NCBI GenBank assembly: GCA_007136565.1 | Contig: SLGS01000219.1 | Span: 1 to 11,586, forward strand | Length of the DNA stretch: 11,586 nucleotides | Direction: 5' to 3' | Source of the DNA: Clostridia bacterium | Lineage (GTDB): Bacteria > Bacillota > Sulfobacillia > SLMV01 | Shown: piece by piece, positions 1 to 6,342 of the stretch | Numbering within the stretch: the stretch's first letter is position 1 | Layout: the number at the start of each line of letters is the position of its first letter | Notes under the pieces: model-generated | What the model saw: the letters and a program-made list of their open reading frames with translations, nothing else | What the model was told of the DNA's origin: nothing | The model's database searches: none | Translations under genes and position numbers: made by a program

Positions 1-873
1 GGCCACGTCTTCGCTCAGTCTCTCGGTGACTCGGTCGATCATTTGAGGTGTCAGGGAGATCTCGGGGACCAGTATCAGCACGCTACCCCCGGCGTCCAGG
101 GTCTGCGTCACGGCCCTGAGGTACACCTCCGTCTTCCCACTGCCCGTCACACCGTGGAGCAAGATGGTGTCACCGCGTCCCCGAAGGGATGCGGATACCT
201 TTCGCAGGGCCTCGCGTTGATCGTCGGTGAGATCGTGGCCATCTCCGGGGTGGCCGTCGGACTCCCCCGGTAGTATGGGAGCGTCGATCTCGACCCACGA
301 GAGCAGATTTCTCCTGACGAGGGCGTCGACGCTCGCCGGGCTCCTGTCGGCGGCGCGGGCCAGGTCGCCCCGCCCGAGGGGCCCCGAAGCGTTCGCGGCC
401 GCCAGGACCACGTCGCGTTGAGCCGGGGCGCCATCCAACTCGGGTAGTCGCCCCCGCCAATCCCGGGACAATTGGAGAGCTCGTGGAGCCTCGGGGAAGG
501 GTCGCTTATCCAGCCGCAGGCCCGGGGGCAGCATGAGCTTCAGGGCGTCCAGGGGCCTGCACAGGTATCGATGCGCCATCCAGCGGGCCAACTCCAATTG
601 ATCGGAGCAAAACAGAGGATCGGGCCACAGGGGCTCCCCGACGTCCCGCAACACCCCGGGTTCGACGTCGGGGCTATCCACCTCGTCGAGGACGTATCCC
701 AGGGTTCTACGGGGACCGAACCGGACGGCGACCACGTGACCGACCCCGGCATGGCTCCCCGGGGGCGCGCGGTAGTCGAAGAGGGGAAATTCGGCGGGTG
801 GACACACATCGGTCCCGTCGACGGGGATGTCGACGGCGATCTTTAGATAACGTTCGGATTGGGGACCGATCAT
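1..873 (-). CDS. priA: Primosomal protein N' (PriA helicase), N-terminal part, cut by window edge
   Basis: PriA is the DNA helicase that recognises stalled replication forks and reloads the replisome. The frame is open for 291 codons from ATG at 873 to base 1, with no stop, so the C-terminal part lies outside the window. Residues 10-115 resemble the PriA 3'-DNA-binding domain (VDIPVDG, LFDYRAP, VAVRFGPRRTLGYV). Residues about 125-200 fit the winged-helix region. The helicase domain starts near 215, with Walker A GVTGSGKT at 241-248 and the following motif VPEISLTPQM at 269-278, which is typical of PriA. The zinc-binding cysteines would lie beyond the edge. The start ATGA overlaps the coaBC stop by 4 bases, and GGAG lies 7 bases upstream, so the two are translationally coupled. 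coaBC-priA is a common bacterial pair. Confidence 0.95.
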   Translation of the reverse strand, partial: MIGPQSERYLKIAVDIPVDGTDVCPPAEFPLFDYRAPPGSHAGVGHVVAVRFGPRRTLGYVLDEVDSPDVEPGVLRDVGEPLWPDPLFCSDQLELARWMAHRYLCRPLDALKLMLPPGLRLDKRPFPEAPRALQLSRDWRGRLPELDGAPAQRDVVLAAANASGPLGRGDLARAADRSPASVDALVRRNLLSWVEIDAPILPGESDGHPGDGHDLTDDQREALRKVSASLRGRGDTILLHGVTGSGKTEVYLRAVTQTLDAGGSVLILVPEISLTPQMIDRVTERLSEDVA

Positions 874-2090
874 TTCTTCGCTCCGGGAAGCGCCTTCACC
901 ACCCGATCCATAATGCCGCGGGCGAGGATGCGCTTGTGCTCCCTGGGCAGCTCTTCGCAATTGTCCCCGGATAGCAGGAGGACGCGATTATCGTCGGCGC
1001 CGAAGGCCGAATGTTCTCCTCCCACCTCATTTAGGACCATCATATCGGCGTTCTTACTCTGCATCTTGCCGCGCGCGTTTTCCAGGGCATCATCGCCGGG
1101 AGTCTCCGCGGCAAATCCGACGATGAAGCGCTCACCCTTGCGGGGACCGAGGTTAGCCAGTATGTCCGGTGTGGCTTCCACGGGGCCCAGGAGGTCGTCC
1201 CGATTCTTCTTGCCCTTGTTCTCGGAATATCGAAGAGGCCGGGCATCGGCGACGGCGGCCGTCATCAGGAGAATATCCACTCGATCCCACAGGCCTTCGC
1301 AAGCATCCTTCATTTCCTCGGCGGAGGTTACCCTAACCATATGCACTCCCCGGGGTTCTGCCAGGGACGTCGGGCCACTGATCAAGTGGACCCTCGCACC
1401 CCGTTCCCGGGCGGCCATGGCCATGGAGTATCCCATCAGCCCGGTGGAAGGGTTGGAGACGAAGCGGACGGGGTCGAAGTGTTCCCGGGTCGGGCCGGCG
1501 GTTACGAGGACGGTCTTTCCCTCGAGGGAGCGATCCCGATGCATGTGCGATGAGATCTCCTCGACCACCACCGATGGATCGGGGAATCTCCCCGCGCCCT
1601 CTGCTCCCGAAGCCAGGCGACCGACGTCCGGTTCGATGATGGCAAAGCCGTCCTCGAGGAGGGTGTGGCAGTTGCGGCGGGTCGCGGGATTCTCCCACAT
1701 GCGAGTATTCATGGCGGGAGCGACGATCTTGGTTCCGTCAAAGGCCAGCAGCAGGGTACTCAGGTAGTCGTCGGCTATACCGTTGGCGGCCTTGGCGAGG
1801 ATGTTACCCGTGGCGGGGGCCACCACCATGGCATCGGCCCACTCGGCGAGCGCGATGTGCTCGACGTTCCAGCGCCTGGGCTCCTCGAACATCTGCGTGT
1901 GAACGGGAGAATCGGAAATGGTACGAAAACTCATGGGTGCGACGAGCTTGGTGGCGGCTTCCGTCATCACGACCGTGACGGAAGCACCGCGCTTACGGAG
2001 GCGGCTCACCACCTCCAGGGCTTTGTAGGCGGCGATGCAGCCCGTAACACCGAGCAGAATATTCTTGCCACGAAGATCTGGCGGTTGCAG
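870..2090 (-). CDS. coaBC: Bifunctional phosphopantothenoylcysteine decarboxylase / phosphopantothenate-cysteine ligase
   Basis: CoaBC joins cysteine to 4'-phosphopantothenate (CoaB half, CTP-dependent) and decarboxylates the product (CoaC half, FMN flavoprotein) in coenzyme A synthesis. The family N-terminus, LLGVTGCIAAYK, is encoded upstream of the first GTG (2012), and no ATG, GTG or TTG lies between it and the in-frame TAA. The best start is therefore CTG at 2090, giving 406 residues, a normal length. CoaC landmarks are His78 in VEHIALAEWAD and PAMNTRMW at 125-132. The clamp loop reads GRLASGAEGAGR, with Ser161 where the E. coli enzyme has catalytic Cys158. CoaB begins near 190 (GKTVLVTAGPTRE) with SNPSTGLMGY, TAAVADARP and a lysine-rich NKGKK segment. 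The stop overlaps the priA start as ATGA. Confidence 0.95.
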   Translation of the reverse strand: MQPPDLRGKNILLGVTGCIAAYKALEVVSRLRKRGASVTVVMTEAATKLVAPMSFRTISDSPVHTQMFEEPRRWNVEHIALAEWADAMVVAPATGNILAKAANGIADDYLSTLLLAFDGTKIVAPAMNTRMWENPATRRNCHTLLEDGFAIIEPDVGRLASGAEGAGRFPDPSVVVEEISSHMHRDRSLEGKTVLVTAGPTREHFDPVRFVSNPSTGLMGYSMAMAARERGARVHLISGPTSLAEPRGVHMVRVTSAEEMKDACEGLWDRVDILLMTAAVADARPLRYSENKGKKNRDDLLGPVEATPDILANLGPRKGERFIVGFAAETPGDDALENARGKMQSKNADMMVLNEVGGEHSAFGADDNRVLLLSGDNCEELPREHKRILARGIMDRVVKALPGAKK

Positions 2091-2105
2091 CGGGAATCCC
2101 CCCTC
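2088..2105 (-). promoter_or_regulatory. Shine-Dalgarno and probable CTG start codon of coaBC
   Basis: On the minus strand GAGGGGGGAT (2105-2096) ends in a G-rich core 7 bases before CTG at 2090-2088. The frame upstream reaches TAA without any ATG, GTG or TTG, while the conserved CoaC N-terminus lies downstream. The spacing is ideal for initiation at CTG. The C-rich bases just upstream (CCCCGAGCCCC) could pair with the G-run and mask the site; that is only a possibility. Confidence 0.6.
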
Positions 2106-2137
2106 GGGGCTCGGGGCAGGTTATCGGCCAAAGACTA

Positions 2138-2479
2138 CTATTTCCCCCCCGAAACCTCTTCTTCGTCGGCCACTTCATCGTTGGTCTCGCCGGATTCTTC
2201 CCCATCGGGCGAATCGGGTGTTTCCTCGGATTCGACCTCCGCGTCCTCCGCATCGGGGGTATCCTCGACGGGTTCGTCGCTCACGCCCAAGCCGTAGTTG
2301 ATCCGGCCGTTCAATATTTCTGCCAGGGCTGCGGTCACCGACTTGGTCGCGTCGGTTTCGACCATGACGAGGGAACCGTCGTGGATTTGGCGCGCCCTCT
2401 TGGCCACGGCTATGGTGAGGGCGTACTTGTTGTGTCCCGCGGCAATTAAGTCGTCGTAGGAAATCATTTTCTTCGCCAT
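2138..2479 (-). CDS. rpoZ: RNA polymerase omega subunit with long acidic tail
   Basis: Omega assists assembly and stability of the RNA polymerase core by holding the beta' subunit. The 113-residue product starts MAKKMISYDDLIAAGHNKYA and carries the family pattern KYALTIAVAKRARQI (18-32), then KSVTAALAEILNGRINY (46-62). ATG at 2479 is chosen because the omega fold begins there; a GTG or TTG further upstream would add an unrelated sequence overlapping remA. Residues 68-113 are almost all Asp, Glu, Ser, Pro, Gly and Thr, with about 22 acidic residues and a single Lys at the end, so this tail is probably disordered. It makes the protein longer than Bacillus omega, which is near 67 residues. The gene ends in tandem TAG TAG just after a G7 run. 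Its neighbour coaBC follows as in B. subtilis, but gmk is missing upstream. Confidence 0.93.
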   Translation of the reverse strand: MAKKMISYDDLIAAGHNKYALTIAVAKRARQIHDGSLVMVETDATKSVTAALAEILNGRINYGLGVSDEPVEDTPDAEDAEVESEETPDSPDGEESGETNDEVADEEEVSGGK

Positions 2480-2510
2480 ATTATCGTCTTGGCACCCCTT
2501 CGCGAGCCGA

Positions 2511-2537
2511 AACCGTCCCGGGAGAACCGGGACGGTT
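2511..2537 (-). terminator. Perfect 10-bp hairpin between remA and rpoZ
   Basis: AACCGTCCCG (2511-2520) and CGGGACGGTT (2528-2537) are perfect inverted repeats around a 7-base loop, and begin 7 bases after the remA stop. On the minus strand the hairpin is followed by TTTCGGCTCG, not a U-run. It is thus a weak or Rho-independent-like terminator at best, and may instead be an RNA processing or mRNA-stabilising element that sets the omega level. It sits where gmk is found in related gene clusters. Confidence 0.55.
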
Positions 2538-2544
2538 GGACGGC

Positions 2545-2814
2545 TCATTCCTCGATTTCGCCACCGCGTTGCTGGATCTGCAAGCGACCCGCCACAGTTT
2601 CGGGCTGGACCGCAGAGAGTACCACGTGGCCGCTGTCGGTTATGATGACGGCCCTCGTTCTCCTCCCGTACGTAGCGTCGATGAGCTTACCGTCGGCCCT
2701 GGCCTCGCTAATCGTCCGTTTAATCGGGGCGGATTCGGGGCTGACTATGGCGACCACGCGGTTGGCGGATACCATGTTGCCGAATCCTATGTTAACCAGG
2801 ATGACTCCGTTCAT
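2545..2814 (-). CDS. remA: RemA/DUF370 family DNA-binding regulator (YlzA homologue)
   Basis: RemA of Bacillus subtilis is a small DNA-binding protein that activates biofilm matrix and osmoprotection operons; its role outside Bacillus is less known. The 89-residue product matches the family almost end to end: NIGFGNMVSANRVVAIVSPE, then SAPIKRTISEARADGKLIDA, ATYGRRTRAVIITDS and VVLSAVQPETVA. ATG at 2814 is chosen because GGGGAGGG lies 4 bases upstream; a TTG at 2838 would add eight residues, has no visible ribosome site and would overlap yicC by 8 bases. The gene lies 16 bases after yicC, as in the B. subtilis yloC-ylzA pair. It could act here as a general regulator and not specifically in biofilm formation. 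Confidence 0.93.
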   Translation of the reverse strand: MNGVILVNIGFGNMVSANRVVAIVSPESAPIKRTISEARADGKLIDATYGRRTRAVIITDSGHVVLSAVQPETVAGRLQIQQRGGEIEE

Positions 2815-2830
2815 GATGCCCTCCCCGTAT

Positions 2831-3745
2831 TCACTCAATATTTCGCGCTTGTTCTCGCATGTCCTCGAGACAGCCCTTCATGTCGAGGGCCACTCGATTC
2901 AGTTCGGCGTCGGCAATCTTCGCGGCCACCGTGTTACTCTCCCTACCCATCTCCCCTATGACGAAATCCAATCGGCGCCCGATGGGTTCGGAGGAATCCA
3001 GGATCTCGGTTGCCTGCCCGATATGGCTTCTCAACCTCTCGACTTCTTCGGCCACGCTCACCCGTTGAGCCATCAATGCGACTTCGCCGGCGACGTCGGG
3101 AAACTCCGCACCGGAATCCCCGAGTAACCTCTGGACGCGATCGAGTACCAGTTCGTAACGACTGGCTTCGAGTTCCGGCAAGCGTTCTTCGATGGTGGTT
3201 AGCGATCGGGAAAAGGCCTCCAGGAGATCACCCATTACTCCCTTTAGGACTTCGCCCTCGCGCTGCCGCATTTGGATTACACCCTCGAGGGCCTCGTCCA
3301 ACGTGTCGGAAAACAGGCCCTCCGCGGAAGCCAGATCGGGGTCCGATTCCCGCAGCTCAAGTACCCCGGGAAGGTTTGCCACGTCCATGAGATCCAAGTC
3401 CACGGCAAGTCCCCGAGTATCGGCCAGTTCTTTCAAGGCAATATGATATGCCTCGGCCAAAGAGGTGTCAACGTAAGGCGTCCTGCGCTCTTCTGGAGGG
3501 CGCCTGGCCTCCACATAGACGTCTACCCTCCCCCGGGCGAGTCTATGCTCGATGCGCTGGCGGCAGATCAACTCCCACTCCCGGGGAAGCTCGGGGGCCA
3601 GATGCACGAAGACCTCGAGGAATCGATGATTCAAAGTGCGGATTTCTATGTCCAAGGTGGCGGTGTCCAAACTGGCGGAAGCACCGCCGAACCCGGTCAT
3701 GCTTTGGGGTACGATCGTCCTCACCTCCTGGTCATTAGTAGCCAT
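2831..3745 (-). CDS. yicC: YicC/YloC family endoribonuclease
   Basis: YicC-family proteins are endoribonucleases involved in RNA turnover. The product has the family start QSMTGFG, then EIRTLNHRFLEVF (34-46) in the N-terminal YicC domain. The C-terminal DUF1732 domain contains FVIGEMGRESNTVAAK (261-276) and ends in REQARNIE, a typical family terminus. The first ATG (3745) gives 304 residues and overlaps the ABC1 kinase gene by 25 bases, but has no good ribosome site. The strongest site, AGGAGG at 3729-3724, is 8 bases before an ATC codon (3715) and 23 bases before ATG 3700. The true start is therefore uncertain, and may be GTG 3724, ATC 3715 or ATG 3700. The fold and function call do not depend on it. 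It is followed by remA, as in B. subtilis. Confidence 0.92.
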   Translation of the reverse strand: MATNDQEVRTIVPQSMTGFGGASASLDTATLDIEIRTLNHRFLEVFVHLAPELPREWELICRQRIEHRLARGRVDVYVEARRPPEERRTPYVDTSLAEAYHIALKELADTRGLAVDLDLMDVANLPGVLELRESDPDLASAEGLFSDTLDEALEGVIQMRQREGEVLKGVMGDLLEAFSRSLTTIEERLPELEASRYELVLDRVQRLLGDSGAEFPDVAGEVALMAQRVSVAEEVERLRSHIGQATEILDSSEPIGRRLDFVIGEMGRESNTVAAKIADAELNRVALDMKGCLEDMREQARNIE

Positions 3746-5346
3746 AACCCGAGGATGGCGGCTATGGTGAAAGAAGCAACTCCCAAGAAAGGATATCCGA
3801 ACATGAAAGGTGGCTGATCCAATCCTACGATCAGTGATCCGGCTATGATGAGCGATGCGGTGATAACCCCGGCTATCAGCCGCTTGGAGATCCGCTCGAG
3901 CCCGGTGATCAGTCCCTCCAACCCTACGTGCCGAAAACGCAGCGTAAAATCACCGCTTTCGGCCTGGGAAACCAGGGACACGAGGTTTTGGGAAACATCC
4001 TCGACGTCACGCAACAATCTCCTCCCGGTGCGCTTGGCCCGACGGGCCAGCTCGGGCGGAGAGAATCGACTTCGCAGTGCCCTCTTTACGTGGGGGGCCA
4101 TCTCATCGACCGGGTTCAATTCCGGATAGATCATGTTGGCCGTGGATTCGGCGGTGATGACGGCACCCACCAGCATCACGTATTCTCCCGCGAAGACCAG
4201 GCGATGTCGTTGCATCAGGTCCAATAGGGATGTCAGGATATCTCCTATGCTAATCTGATCCACCGACTTTTGGTAGTTGAACTCCACCAGCTCGGTGAGA
4301 TCTCTCAGGAGTCTCAATCGATCGGGCCTGGCGATGGGCCTGGCGATATCCAGGACCACATCGGTTATCAGCGAATAGTCGCGGTCCAGGATCCCGGACA
4401 TCAACTCGGCCAACCTCAGTTCCATCCTGTCGTCCACGACGCCTATCCTGCCGAAATCCATCAGGCCCAGGACATCCCCTTCCATCACCATTACGTTACC
4501 GGGGTGCGGGTCCGCGTGGAAGAATCCCAATCGGAAGAACTGGCGAAAGGACATCTCCAGGGCGGCGCGAGCCAGGCTCCGGCGGCGATCCGCGGGAAGG
4601 CTTGCCACGTCGGAGACCCTCTCCCCGCGAAGGCGTTCCATGGTGATTACGCGATCCCTGGATGCTTCCCTGAACACCCTGGGAATCCTGACTCGATCCT
4701 GGTCGGCAAAACCCCGTCCGAAAAGATCCAGTGCGTCGGCCTCCCGGCGGAAGTTGAGTTCGCTCTTGAGGGCCCTGCCGAACTCCCGGGACAAGCCCGG
4801 CAGATCATAGATGCGCATTTCCGGAATGTAATCGTGGATGAGTCGCGCCACGGCTTCCATGATCTCGACGTCCTCGGCGATCACGTGGGCTATCCCGGGG
4901 CGGCGCACTTTCACCACGACCTCGCACCCCCCGTAAACGGCGGAGTGGACCTGCGCTATCGAAGCCGCTCCCAGGGGCGTCGGATCGAAATCCTCGAACA
5001 ACTCTTCGATCCCGGCGCCGAGATCCTCTTGGACGATCTTGCAAACCTCTTCGTAAGAGAAGGGCGATGCGCCCTCCTGGAGAACCTGCAATTCCCTGGC
5101 GAATTCCGGCGGGATGAGGTCCCGTCGAGTACTGAGTAACTGACCCAGTTTGACGGCGGTCGGCCCCAATTCTTCCAGGGCTCGACGAGTTTCCTCCGGC
5201 AGGGGCGTAGCGGAGGTTTGCTTTCGGGGAAAGGCTATCTTGAACGGGATGGGCAGCCGCGTCACGACGTGGCCGTATCCCCGGCGTCCTAGGACACCGA
5301 GGACCTCCCGGATCCTCCCGATGTGGCGAAGGGCCGACAGGTTCAC
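3721..5346 (-). CDS. ABC1/UbiB-family atypical kinase-like membrane protein
   Basis: ABC1/UbiB/ADCK proteins are atypical kinase-fold ATP-binding proteins linked to quinone synthesis or other membrane lipid processes. GTG at 5346 gives 541 residues, overlaps the dapF stop as GTGA and has GAGGGGGG upstream. An apparent extension to 5655 only overlaps dapF and lacks family sequence. Family marks in order are the KxGQ motif AVKLGQLLSTR (65-75), the Ala-rich nucleotide loop GAASIAQVH (126-134), lysine in VVVKVRRPG (143-151), ExD-region ELNFRREAD (196-204), catalytic-loop HADPHPGN (277-284) and metal-binding DFG (297-299). Two hydrophobic helices near 491-508 and 520-537 anchor the C-terminus in the membrane. 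No quinone gene is nearby, so the substrate pathway cannot be named; the symbol ubiB would be a family label only. Confidence 0.92.
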   Translation of the reverse strand: MNLSALRHIGRIREVLGVLGRRGYGHVVTRLPIPFKIAFPRKQTSATPLPEETRRALEELGPTAVKLGQLLSTRRDLIPPEFARELQVLQEGASPFSYEEVCKIVQEDLGAGIEELFEDFDPTPLGAASIAQVHSAVYGGCEVVVKVRRPGIAHVIAEDVEIMEAVARLIHDYIPEMRIYDLPGLSREFGRALKSELNFRREADALDLFGRGFADQDRVRIPRVFREASRDRVITMERLRGERVSDVASLPADRRRSLARAALEMSFRQFFRLGFFHADPHPGNVMVMEGDVLGLMDFGRIGVVDDRMELRLAELMSGILDRDYSLITDVVLDIARPIARPDRLRLLRDLTELVEFNYQKSVDQISIGDILTSLLDLMQRHRLVFAGEYVMLVGAVITAESTANMIYPELNPVDEMAPHVKRALRSRFSPPELARRAKRTGRRLLRDVEDVSQNLVSLVSQAESGDFTLRFRHVGLEGLITGLERISKRLIAGVITASLIIAGSLIVGLDQPPFMFGYPFLGVASFTIAAILGLWLLMTRR

Positions 5347-6239
5347 CCGGATTGACCCCCCTCGGCGTGCCCGGCCCCTTCGCGGATTTCCCCGGGGAGA
5401 ATATCGACGCTGCCGCGGTAGACTTCGGACACCACCCCGGACAGGCGAAGGGCATCGCCCCCGTCCCAGTCTACGTGCAGTATACCTCCGGGCATATTCA
5501 CCGCGACGGGAGTATCGCATCTCCCCCGTCGAATGGCGCTCACCGCCACGGCGCTGGCACCGGTACCGCACGAGAGGGTGATCCCGGACCCCCTCTCCCA
5601 TACCCGAGCATTCACCGCGTTCCGATCCACCACTTGGACGAATTCCACGTTGCATTTCTCCGGGAATAAGGGGTGTTCTTCGATGATGGGTCCCAGGGTT
5701 TCGAGATCGATCTCATCCACCTCCCGGACGAAAACCACGCAGTGGGGATTACCCACTCGGAGGGCGTCGATGGGTAGGGTTCGCCCCATCACCTCCAGGG
5801 TGGAATCCAGGCCGCAGGAGTCGGGATCTCCGTCCATTGGAATGTCGGATCTGGAGAACTTCGGGGAATTCATCTCGGCTTCGACGAAGAGTTCTCCGTC
5901 GCGAGGAGACACGTTGACCCAGACCTTGCCGTCCATGGTCTCCACGGAGAAGGTATCGACACCTATGAAACCCATCTCCCACACGAATGCGGCCAGGCAG
6001 CGGACGCCGTTGCCGCACATATCACCCTCGCTGCCGTCGGCGTTGAATAATCTCATTCGGAAGTCCGCGGATTCCGACGGCAAGACGAGAATGATCCCGT
6101 CCGCTCCGACCGAGTGGCGTCGACGTGACAACCGCCGAGCCAGGGCGGCCCAGTCGGCGTCGGGGAGCCTTCGCTCCACGCCGTCTACGTATATGTAGTC
6201 ATTCCCGGCTGCTTGCATCTTGGTAAACGATAACCTCAT
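5343..6239 (-). CDS. dapF: Diaminopimelate epimerase
   Basis: DapF interconverts LL- and meso-diaminopimelate without a cofactor, supplying lysine and peptidoglycan. ATG at 6239 gives 298 residues starting MRLSFTKMQAAGNDYIYVDG, the usual DapF N-terminus, with GGAGGT 5 bases upstream (6250-6245). Both catalytic cysteines are present: Cys75 in EGDMCGNGVRC and Cys224 in LSCGTGASA. RVGNPHCVVF (161-170) is the conserved substrate-side segment. An in-frame upstream start at 6287 is possible but adds unrelated residues. The stop overlaps the ABC1 kinase start by 4 bases. About 100 bases separate it from the upstream B12 protein gene, and no clear promoter was seen in that gap, so dapF is likely cotranscribed with it. 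All key residues look intact. Confidence 0.96.
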   Translation of the reverse strand: MRLSFTKMQAAGNDYIYVDGVERRLPDADWAALARRLSRRRHSVGADGIILVLPSESADFRMRLFNADGSEGDMCGNGVRCLAAFVWEMGFIGVDTFSVETMDGKVWVNVSPRDGELFVEAEMNSPKFSRSDIPMDGDPDSCGLDSTLEVMGRTLPIDALRVGNPHCVVFVREVDEIDLETLGPIIEEHPLFPEKCNVEFVQVVDRNAVNARVWERGSGITLSCGTGASAVAVSAIRRGRCDTPVAVNMPGGILHVDWDGGDALRLSGVVSEVYRGSVDILPGEIREGAGHAEGGQSG

Positions 6240-6342
6240 GGGCCACCTCCGCGTCGCGTTCGCGCAGCCGTTGGACGTAAGCCGCACGCCCGTTCCCTTC
6301 GGCGTAGGTCGGCAGTTTACCTTCGCCGCACGGTGAACTTCA
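6199..6342 (-). other. In-frame open extension beyond the TGA of the B12 protein gene, reaching into dapF
   Basis: The 100-base gap 6240-6339 before dapF holds no separate gene. Read in the same frame as the B12 protein gene, past its TGA at 6342-6340, the minus strand stays open for 46 codons to TGA at 6201-6199, overlapping the dapF start by 41 bases. The translated stretch contains GKLPTYAEG and AAYVQRLRERDAEV, which look protein-like, with G/C-ending codons. It could be a former C-terminus cut off by a nonsense change, a readthrough product, or chance openness in GC-rich DNA. A weak stem AGTTCACC/GGTAAACT (one mismatch, 10-base loop) lies right after the TGA. No function is claimed. Confidence 0.25.

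Noticed and set aside
859..1767. Plus-strand open frame of 302 codons
   Set aside because: It is antisense to coaBC, which has all expected family motifs except one Cys. The product is a low-complexity Ser/Arg-rich shadow.
2480..2548. Upstream extension of rpoZ, which might hide a gmk remnant
   Set aside because: The extra 23 residues show no kinase P-loop or omega sequence, and the stretch is the hairpin region.
4270..5139. Plus-strand open frame of 289 codons
   Set aside because: It lies wholly opposite the ABC1 kinase, whose motifs are intact. The plus-strand protein has no recognisable family and looks like a GC-rich antisense shadow.
5347..5655. N-terminal extension of the ABC1 kinase, very rich in Arg and Gly
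   Set aside because: It overlaps dapF out of frame, has no family similarity, and GTG 5346 with a ribosome site and GTGA overlap is a better start.
6240..6287. Upstream start for dapF adding 16 residues
   Set aside because: The DapF fold starts at MRLSFTKMQAAGNDY, and GGAGGT lies 5 bases before ATG 6239.
6340..6342. UGA decoded as a sense codon throughout the genome
   Set aside because: UGA ends several genes here exactly where their families end (coaBC, remA, yicC, dapF, opine dehydrogenase), so it is a normal stop.
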